Source: Amylostereum areolatum
Lineage: Eukaryota > Basidiomycota > Agaricomycetes > Russulales > Stereaceae
Length of the DNA: 64,000 bases
Assembly (NCBI GenBank): GCA_012932865.1
Contig: SAXG01000023.1
Location: forward strand, 437,559-501,558
Direction of reading: 5' to 3'
The translations under genes and the position numbers were made by a program. The notes under the pieces are model-generated. The model did not search any database, was not told where the DNA came from, and was given only the letters and a program-made list of their open reading frames with translations. Positions 56,937 to 64,000 of the stretch are shown piece by piece. Each line of letters opens with the position of its first letter. The stretch's first letter is position 1.

Positions 56937-57082
56937 CGTGGCGGTATAATTTCAAACTATAAGGGCGAACAGAGGAACGTAACGGGGAGAGCAAGGCCGC
57001 CTTGCAGGATGTGGTTTTTCTCAAGCCGCGTCGCGCAAGTAAAGGCGGGGTGAGATGACGTAACTAAGTCACGATGTTGGAT

Positions 57083-57840
57083 TGACTCTATGTCTACAAG
57101 TTCGTGCAGGATTTCCTGTCAAACCTTCCAGCGGAAATCTACGACCGTACGGTGCCCTCCGCACCCGAGCGCAACGACAGGACCCCTGAAATTCCCTATA
57201 GAGCATTCATCCCAGGGTGACCTGTTTTCGGTGGTGCGCTGGGACAGAATTTGGGCCATTTTCGGTGATTTACATGATAGATTTTTTCAAGTCAGCCGTT
57301 TTCAGTGGTTCTTAGACTATACATATCTAAAAATAGTCTAATTTCCCACGCCTTCGGTGTCGAGGTTTCCAGAGCAGAACTCTCATTTTATGCACAAGCT
57401 TGCTATAACATGCCTAGTTTGCTTCCATAGACCCATGGGAAGCAAAATATGCAAAATACTTGTGATTGGAACTGACAGATCCTCGGCGTGTTCAGATGCT
57501 TACCATTTTCGGTGGTGAAGATGGGACTTCGGACGGGCGGGTTCCTTTTCAGTGGTTCTTAGCTCCAACATGTCGGCCCTACGGGGCCCATTTTCGGTGG
57601 AGAGTACCATACATAGGTTCCCATAAGGCCCAAATTTTCGGTGGTCCGAGATGAATCATTTATAGGGAATTTCAGGGGTCCTGCAACGACGTGAGCAGAT
57701 CCTGCAACCGCACACGCAGCTTTGTCGTTATTTCATCTTCGTTCGCCGAAGGTGGAGGCTACAAGAGAAGCCCGAGGTTCCATCATCCTTCCATCAGCCG
57801 TCGAGTCCGCTCGGCGACGACGAGGATCTTACCAGCTGGT
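57083..57840 (+). pseudogene. Relic of an unidentified gene, split by a hAT-type MITE
   Basis: Just left of the MITE, 57,087-57,178 reads LYVYKFVQDFLSNLPAEIYD then RTVPSAPERND in one clean frame with coding-like third positions. Right of it, the sequence begins with a perfect donor GTGAGC after the duplicated target. A plausible 60 bp intron leads to VEATREARGSIILPSAVES and then ARRRRGSYQLV plus a stop. No start codon or further exons are visible upstream, where MED10 begins. I cannot name the family. It may be the tail of a duplicated gene; the exon joining is inference. Confidence 0.35.
57179..57682. mobile_element. 504 bp hAT-type MITE
   Basis: The ends are 22 bp perfect inverted repeats starting AGGACCCCTGAAATTCCC, with partial symmetry for about 10 more bases. 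Both sides carry the exact 8 bp direct duplication GCAACGAC (57,171-57,178 and 57,683-57,690), the mark of hAT insertions. Inside, TTTTCGGTGG or close variants recur about seven times in one orientation (57,225; 57,259; 57,295; 57,505; 57,546; 57,591; 57,635), like subterminal transposase-binding repeats. There is no coding frame. Confidence 0.88.
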
Positions 57841-58197
57841 CTAAGAGGTACTAGAATCCAAAATGTAAATTGGTCATGGTGGAAAAAAAGATGGAAGAAG
57901 ACGGGACAATTCACCTCTGCCTCGTCTATGGTCTGCCATACAACCAATGAGCATTGAGATCATCCAAGAAATCCGCACGACTGACCAACACAATCGGTCC
58001 TCTGGATCATCCTCGTCAGAACCACGCAAATTCAAGAGCACCGTGACTTTGCCCACCTATTCATTGTCGACGAACGTTTGCCAGTCGAGGACGGAGATGA
58101 ACGTTGAGAGCAAACCCCAAACCCCGGGCCGCTCCCGATCTCGTATTTCAAAGCGATTTCTCGGGAGCTCTGCCGTTGACTGCTCCGTCTCCCGCTC
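57841..58197. other. Upstream region of PMI40
   Basis: No gene is seen. Pyrimidine-rich sequence (about 58,180-58,197) runs directly into the PMI40 start codon. The long open frame on - across this region and the gene is a shadow. Confidence 0.4.
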
Positions 58198-59626
58198 ATG
58201 TCCGCCCCCGTCTTCCTCCTCACGCCCACCGTTCAGCAGTACGACTGGGGGAAGATCGGGATCTCCTCCAAGGTCGCCCAGTTCGCCAAGGCCGCCAACG
58301 TCGCCGCCGTCGACGACGATGCACCCTACGCCGAGGTGAGTGACACCCGCCCTCTCCCCGCCATCGTGCCCACGTTGCCGCCTCAGCTCTGGATGGGCAC
58401 GCACCCGTCCTCGCCGTCGACCGTAGCCAGCACCGGCGCGCCCCTCGCCTCCACCCTCGCCCAACACCCCGCCCTCCTCGGCCCCGCCGTCGCCTCCAAA
58501 TTCGACACCGCGTCCGGCAACCTCCCCTTCCTCTTCAAGGTCCTCGCCATCGACAAGGCCCTCAGCATCCAATCCCACCCCGACAAGCCCACCGCCGAGA
58601 AGCTGCACGCCGCCCAGCCGACCGTCTACAAAGGTAGGTGCGCGTCGACCCCGCGCCGCCCCGCGGGCTGATCCCGCCTCTCGCGCCCCCGCCTTCCGCC
58701 GTTCGTGCGCAGACCCGAACCACAAGCCGGAGATGGCCCTCGCGATCACGCCCTTCACCGCCCTCTGCGGGTTTCGCCCGCTTCCCGAGATCGCCGCCCT
58801 TCTGCGCGCCACGCCCGAGCTCGCAGAGCTCGTCCCCGCCCCCGCCAGGTCCGACCTCGACCGGCACCCGTCCCAGGACGCCCTCAAAGCCGTCTTCTCC
58901 GCCGTCGCCGCCGCACCGCCCTCCGTCGTCCGACCGCAGCTGGCCGCCCTCGTCGCGCGCTACACCGCGGGCGACGTCCACCCGGACGAGGAGGACGTGA
59001 AGGACCTCGCGCTCACCCTGCACGCGCAGTTCCCGGGCGACGTCGGCCTCTTCTGCGCCTTCCTGCTCAACCACGTCCGCCTCTCCCCCGGCGACGCCAT
59101 CTTCCTCGGCGCAGGCGAGCCCCACGCCTACCTCTCCGGCGGTGCGTTCCCGTGCGCCCCCCTTTCCCGTCCCGCTCCCCCGTCTCACACCCCGCCAGAC
59201 ATCGTCGAATGCATGGCCAACTCGGACAACGTCATCCGCGCCGGCCTCACCCCCAAGCTGCGCGACGTGCCCAACCTGCTCGCCACCCTCACCTACGCCG
59301 CCGCCCCGCCCGCCGCCCACCGCGTCCCCCCCGCGCCCTTCGGCCCCCGCACCGCGCTCTACGATCCCCCCGTCCCCGAGTTCGCCGTCCTACACACCTC
59401 CGTGCCCGCGCGCGCCTCGGAGGCCCACCGCGCGATCGCGGGCCCGAGCATCGCGCTCGTCGCCCAGGGTGGGGGAAGGCTCCTCTGGCAGGCGCCGGGG
59501 GACGGCGGCGCCGGGGCGGTCGACGTCGCGGAGGGCAGCGTCGTGTTTGTCGGTGCGGACGTGGCCGTGGACTGGGTCGCGGGGGAGGGCGGACTCGATC
59601 TGTACCGCGCGTTCGTGGAAGCCTGA
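58198..59626 (+). CDS. PMI40: Mannose-6-phosphate isomerase, type I
   Basis: This zinc enzyme interconverts fructose-6-P and mannose-6-P, feeding GDP-mannose for protein and cell-wall mannosylation. Four exons (58,198-58,335; 58,387-58,633; 58,713-59,141; 59,199-59,626) give 413 residues, the usual size. It starts MSAPVFLLTPTVQQYDWGKI, the family YDWG start. The zinc and active-site blocks are LWMGTHPS, FLFKVLAIDKALSIQSHPDK, DPNHKPEMALAITPF, LGAGEPHAYLSGG and ECMANSDNVIRAGLTPK, the last being the PMI signature with its Arg. No break is seen. It supplies the sugar that the GH76-like cluster may act on, but there is no regulatory link in the sequence. Confidence 0.95.
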
Positions 59627-59697
59627 AGCGCACCGTGTATCTCACAGTGATCTAACGCAGAATATATGTCCGCCACCGCTGCAAGCTACTCCTCTAC

Positions 59698-59838
59698 CAG
59701 AACGGCTCTTTCCTCGTCATGGCATGCTCCTCGTTTTCAGCCTGCCGCCGCATCGCTACAAACTTCCACCACGGAGGATAAAATCCGGACCATGCCCAGT
59801 CGGCACGCCGCCGTCGCCGCCGATCACATTGCGCGGGG
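59698..59838 (-). pseudogene. Fragment of the APH-like gene
   Basis: This stretch matches the reverse complement of about 39,995-40,143, the catalytic-loop exon of the APH-like gene, over some 140 bases (for example CAGCCTGCCGCCGCATCGC in both). It has substitutions and stops and no flanking APH exons. It is the outer end of the collapsed inverted duplication that continues to 61,260. Confidence 0.8.
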
Positions 59839-59968
59839 CGCTCTATCATTATGCAAATAGCTGTTCACAGTAGTAACCAGACACAACTGGCGGTTGTTTG
59901 CTGTGCGACATCGACATCGACATTGACACCACATCCATCTCCTCGACCCAGGCCCGTCTCCCGCCACA

Positions 59969-60731
59969 ATGTGGCTGCCCCAGCTCTCCAAGATGGCATG
60001 CCTGCCTTGCTCGCTGCTCGTTGCCTTTCTTACCCTCGCCAGCGTCGCCCTCCCAGTCAGCACCGCCCAGAAGCTCGTCGTCACCCCGGAGGACTTTGCC
60101 CCGACCGTCGCCAGCGGATACTGGTGCGTCCTGCACACGATATCCTCCCATTCTGACCGGGGACGGAGGGTAGGTTCATCCAACACTCCTCGCCATGGTG
60201 TCATCATTGTCAGGATTTCATGCCGCTGTGGGACGAACTCGTGGAGGACTACGCCGGATCGGACGTGCACCTCGCTCAGATAGACTGCTCCGTCAACGGC
60301 GGTGCGTCTCCCCTCTTTTCGCTCCCCCTCCTTCGGCCTTGAATTTGAATTGAGATTCCTGGTCGACACAGATTTGTGCACCGCCCACGGCGTGAACGGC
60401 TGGTGATCCCCAAATGAACCGTCTCTACGAAGACGGCGGGTTCTTGAGCAAGTTCGGCGGCGGGCGCACGCGTGAGCGGCTCACGGCGTTCATCGCGGAC
60501 CATGCGTCCGTTGTGCTCGTCGGCAAGGACGCAGCGCCCTCTGATCCTCAGCCCGCGCCCCCTCAGGTCGACTCTGCACCCCCGAAGGCGGACGTGAACC
60601 CGGATGGCAAGGTCGTCGTCCTCACACCGCAGAACTTCAAGGCGGTCATCGGCGCTGGGGACGTGTTCGTCCAATTCGACGAGGACGAGGACGTGGCGTA
60701 CCAGGTGCCTGTCAGGGGACGGCTGGATTAA
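59969..60731 (+). pseudogene. Truncated PDI pseudogene
   Basis: This is a diverged copy of the PDI gene at 35,500-37,712. It keeps the start (MWLPQLSKMACLPCSLLVAF), the leader, CHHC exon 1 domain (SSPWCHHCQDFMPLWDELVE) and the linker (VLTPQNFKAVIGAGDVFVQF). It then jumps directly to the last residues DEDVAYQVPVRGRLD and the stop. The CGHC domain, the inactive domains and the membrane helix are gone. Small insertions after HGVNG (about 60,402 and 60,420) bring a TGA and break the frame. Introns are retained, so it arose by DNA duplication, not retroposition. Confidence 0.88.
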
Positions 60732-61260
60732 GTTGAGCGATAGTTGTTGACCGTGTTAGGCAGAGGAGGTGGTGCGACGGGGTCGAGGGCGGCTTGGGTG
60801 GGGGCGTGGGCGGGTCAGATACATGCGGATCGCTATCCTTCCGGTGCTTGCACTTGAAGCTTGAGCGTTGACGTCGGGGGGGCTGGGAAAAGGGGTAGGA
60901 TCGTGGAGAGTTACACGCTTTTTTCTGCTAAATTATGTCTATGTTTGGGCTTGGGATTTGGAAGGACGGCCTGTATAGTAATTCAAAGATGAGGTTCCAC
61001 GCGATGGTGTGGCTTAGACATGCTCTTTCCGTTCCGCTGCATGGGTGATTCATGCATGACATGCTGCTGACTGGCCCGCACGGACCCCGTGTAGATCGTA
61101 ACAGGGTACGGAGTAGTTTCTCGTAGCCAGACTTCAAACAGAAGATCAAATCGTTCTGAAGGAATCCTAAAGGAAAGGTCAGCCACGGAGACTAGGGCGA
61201 CCCCGGAAACGGCCCGGCGAAATTCCAAGCGCGAAGTACATGGACGAGTTCGCTCTTGCA
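60732..61260. repeat. Inverted copy of the PDI 3' flank and PPR leader
   Basis: 60,732-61,130 matches the reverse complement of about 35,110-35,495 (shared ATTATGTCTATG and TTGGGCTTGGGATTTGG). 61,190-61,260 matches about 34,770-34,850, the leader of the PPR gene (shared CGACCCCGGAAA). The order is preserved relative to the source. No gene is present. Confidence 0.8.
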
Positions 61261-61489
61261 AAGCGGATGGCAGAAGAAATAAGATGATTCCATATGGCAC
61301 TGAGAGTCCAGACTAGGTAACTGATGACAAAATGGAAGAGACACGCCGAGAGACGTAGGTGGTAGATAGTCCGAGAAACCGGGACTAGTATGCCATGTGT
61401 GTTGGTAAGTATAAGCAGGCGGTGGGTGGGGCTGGAGGAGCGCAGAAGCGAAAGGGTATAACGAGCCAGAGCCGGAGGCCAGAACCCCT

Positions 61490-62263
61490 TCACTCCTCGT
61501 CCTTCTCCGTGATTATGCCCATGGAGAGCGTCGCTATGCGAGATACGTGCTTGTGGTGGGTGATATTGTTCATATGTGTGATAATGGATGACTTGGACGC
61601 CCCCCGCTGCACGGTGGCAACAGGCATCTCTTCTTCTTCTTCCTCCTCCTCCTCCTGCTCGTATCCCTCAACAAAGAGGAAGCCTCGATCTTGCTCGGGG
61701 ACGGCATTGAAAACAAGATCCGAGGACGGGAAAGAAAACACAATGGCGGGCGTAGGCGGCATCGAAACCGAGTCCGAGTCCGAATCGTACGCGAGGTGGG
61801 GCCGTCCAGCTTCGAGGTCGTCCATGTCCTTGTCACTCATGGCGTCGGAGCCGGCCTGAGGGGGGGAGGAAGCCAAAGAACCCAAAGAATTCGAGAGAGC
61901 GAGTCCGAAGAGGCCTATGGTGGTCTTGCCCCAGGATGCAGAGCGCGCGAGGCCGGCGCAGGCGAAGTCCATCGAAAGCCGGACGACGGCCTTGGGACCG
62001 ATGTGGGTGGGCATGACGCCGAGCCGGATGGGAGCCGTCGCGAGGAGAGTGGACTGGACGACGAGCGAGGAGATGGTGGGTGTGAGGCTGGAAACACCAG
62101 GAGCGTAGGCGGCCAGGATGGTGGGCAGGGCATTAACTTGCGAGCGAGAGGCGCGGCGGCGGCGAATGAGGACGATCGCGAAGATAGAGCCGGCCGAGAA
62201 GACCAAGAGGAGGAGGGTGATAATAAGAACGAGGATGGGCGTGGTGAGGGCGGTGGGCTTCAT
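61490..62263 (-). CDS. Single-pass membrane protein of unknown function
   Basis: An intronless frame of 257 residues. The ATG at 62,263 leads into one N-terminal hydrophobic helix (PILVLIITLLLLVFSAGSIF) followed by IRRRRASRSQ, so the N-terminus is likely outside or lumenal and the rest cytosolic (positive-inside rule). The remainder is Ser/Ala-rich, with a negatively charged run (EEEEEEEEEM) coded by a GAA/GAG repeat at about 61,627-61,660 and an end reading MGIITEKDEE. I recognise no domain. The long intact frame and the membrane segment support a gene; 210 aa on the other strand is a shadow. Confidence 0.65.
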   Translation of the reverse strand: MKPTALTTPILVLIITLLLLVFSAGSIFAIVLIRRRRASRSQVNALPTILAAYAPGVSSLTPTISSLVVQSTLLATAPIRLGVMPTHIGPKAVVRLSMDFACAGLARSASWGKTTIGLFGLALSNSLGSLASSPPQAGSDAMSDKDMDDLEAGRPHLAYDSDSDSVSMPPTPAIVFSFPSSDLVFNAVPEQDRGFLFVEGYEQEEEEEEEEEMPVATVQRGASKSSIITHMNNITHHKHVSRIATLSMGIITEKDEE

Positions 62264-63027
62264 GGTGTTGGTGGTTTTGAGGACTTGGGCGGGCGAGTGG
62301 GCGAAGCGCTGGCGAGGTGAAGCTGAGGCGACGGCGACGGCATGGTCGCTCTTTTATGCCTGCGGAATATTTAGTCGCAGACGGGTGGAGAAGGAGAGCA
62401 AACGGTTGAGACTGGGATGCTGGCCTGACAACATGGTTTCGGCCTGGCAGTTATAGGTGTTTCTCCCACCGGTACCCGCTCGTTCCATTCAGCATCGGAG
62501 GCCATTGGTCGCACACGTCCCTTGTACCAATCATTTGACGACTTTTGACCTTTGGGTACGGCGAGGAGGAGATACGAAACAGCGAAGGTCCTGGCACCGT
62601 GGTTTGAAGTTTGAACTGTACGGTGAACGTCGACTTCGACTCCGAGCTGGCCGTTCGACCCGCACGTGACTGACCAGTCTGCTTCATGGTGTCTCGGTCT
62701 CAGTCAACTCTCAAACGTCCTACTATTTTCGACAGTCTTCCGGTCGGCGAAGGGGAAGACGTGGCATAAAAATGAGACGGTATGTATGCTCTTATAGATC
62801 AAGCTTCACATAAAAGAGAAAGGCAGAGTGCCCGCCGGCTGTAACGACAGTTACCTACATCTCGAGGCCTACATCGTCCGTTCTGGAACACGAAATCGGC
62901 CGTTTGGTGCATTTGAACTAATTTCAATCTTGAACGTCGAACATCAACGTCAACCTAGAAAACGGGTAGGATAACAAGCGGGGAACAGAAAACATAAATA
63001 CAAAGCTCGGCAGCGCCCACCCGTCCC
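62264..63027. other. Intergenic region before SEC63
   Basis: This holds the promoter of the membrane protein gene (left) and the 3' side of SEC63 (right). No gene or repeat is seen. Confidence 0.4.
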
Positions 63028-64000
63028 TCAGTCGCTGTCGCTGCTGCTATCCGCCGCCTTCACATCCTCGTCATCGTCTGTCGAGCTCTCGTCGTCGCTT
63101 TCTTCCTCGACGCGCTTCTTCACCGAGCCACCGCGCATGACCGCCATCTGACCCGCCAAACTATCTTCCTCGGGTTCCGAGATGTCGTCCTCTGCACCTT
63201 GCTCGTCTTGGCTGAGCGCGGTCACGTCCTCGATCTTCAACTATAACGCAACAAGCTCTCGTCAATACCAGGGTTATATACGGTTCCACACGAGGGAAAA
63301 CGCACTTGGATGGCACGGGAGGCATCCTCGCCGATGAAAGTGTCGCTGATGACGAACACCCTCCATGTGAACAAACCGACGCTTGGGGGCACCTGGAATT
63401 TGAGCTTGTACGAGCGGAAGTTATGTGCAAGCGATGGATCTGAGAAAGGTATGTCCGTGATGCGCATTGGCGGTACGACGACCTTGTTAGTCTTCATGTC
63501 TGCGAGGACGATCCACCATCCGGGGCGCCGTCTCTGTTGTGCCAAACCCGTCGTCAGTAATGGGGTGGTGAAAGGAAACATGTGCGGGACTCACGCCTGG
63601 CCAATACGGTGCGTGTGCCCATCCGAGCCTCTCGGTATCCGGTTGAGGCGCCTCTGCTTCCTCATTGGCGACGAGGAACTCGTCATCCTGTTTGGTGAAC
63701 GTCGTCGATGTCGCAGCAGGGGCCTCTTTCGCTTCGCCATTGGTGAGTTCCTCCACGATGGTGGGCGGTGATAGCCTGACTTTAACCACTAGGTAAACGA
63801 GGGCAGACGGCGTCACGATCCGTTCATCGATGACTGCAAAAATGCGTTAACGCGCATACATCCTCGATCAAATGAAAGTAGTTACCTCTGAAAGATGCGT
63901 CCACGAGCTCCAGCCTTCCCCATCGGTCCGCTGCCTTCTTAACATCATCGCTTGACTTGTCGCCTTTGATGTCCAGCAGACGCGCTACTTCAGCAATATC
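63028..64000 (-). CDS. SEC63: Sec63, ER translocon subunit (3' part)
   Basis: Sec63 is the J-protein of the Sec61/Sec62/Sec63 post-translational translocon in the ER membrane. Only the C-terminal part is in the window; the 5' part, with membrane helices and J domain, lies beyond 64,000. Exons on - read ARLLDIKGDKSSDDVKKAAD, VTPSALVYLVVKVRLSPP, LGWAHAPYWPG, GWWIVLADMKTNKVVVPP, RITDIPF and FQVPPSVGLFTWRVFVISD, then FIGEDASRAIQ. These are the end of the Brl domain. The acidic Ser tail (EEESDDESSTDDDEDV, ending SSSDSD) is the Sec62-binding, CK2-type tail typical of Sec63. The stop is at 63,028. No break is seen. Confidence 0.9.

Noticed and set aside
58057..59320. Long - strand frames across PMI40
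   Set aside because: Gly/Arg-rich mirror translations of a GC-rich gene with clear PMI motifs on +.
1..64000. CRISPR arrays, bacterial operons or ribosome binding sites
   Set aside because: No regularly spaced direct repeats, and the genes are intron-containing and fungal.

Overview
The window is genomic DNA of a basidiomycete fungus, most likely an agaricomycete. The genes are GC-rich and carry many 45-80 bp introns with GT-AG borders. The housekeeping genes are fungal (proteasome alpha-1, Kgd4, Hem25, Mrs6, Nsr1-like nucleolin, Ric8, Med10, Pmi40, Sec63). No gene was tested against a database; names rest on family motifs read from the translations.

Layout. 0.4-1.1 kb holds a 700 bp element with 38 bp inverted ends. 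1.6-22.2 kb is an expanded cluster of six GH76-like membrane proteins (A on +, B to F on -), interrupted only by a divergent proteasome subunit gene and its convergent neighbour KGD4. The cluster shows tandem duplication (D/E), an intronic MITE (E), an internally deleted pseudogene (F) and a stranded copy of the KGD4 5' end. 22.2-25.3 kb is gene-poor and holds a chitin synthase relic, a degenerate minisatellite, a 31 bp inverted repeat pair and a perfect hairpin.

25.5-47.6 kb is a dense block of conserved genes: HEM25, a ferric reductase, a mitochondrial-type PPR protein, a membrane-anchored PDI, CGI121 (KEOPS), an aminoglycoside-phosphotransferase-like protein, MRS6, an NSR1/nucleolin homologue and RIC8. 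At least six single-base +1 breaks, plus one less certain, fall in four of these genes between 27.7 and 39.9 kb. They look more like assembly errors than decay.

47.85-55.95 kb is the most striking part: two apparently identical 4,021 bp Tc1/mariner-type transposons, head-on and 55 bp apart, each in its own TA site just upstream of RIC8. Each carries a three-exon DDE transposase gene and a convergent seven-exon second gene of unknown function (Pro-rich, Cys/His cluster, SAM-like C-terminus). Mariner-like elements normally carry one gene.

56.4-64 kb holds MED10, a gene relic split by a 504 bp hAT-type MITE with clean 8 bp target duplications, PMI40, a collapsed inverted copy of the 34.8-40.1 kb region (59.7-61.26 kb, with APH and PDI pseudogene pieces), a single-pass membrane protein of unknown role and the 3' half of SEC63, which runs off the window.
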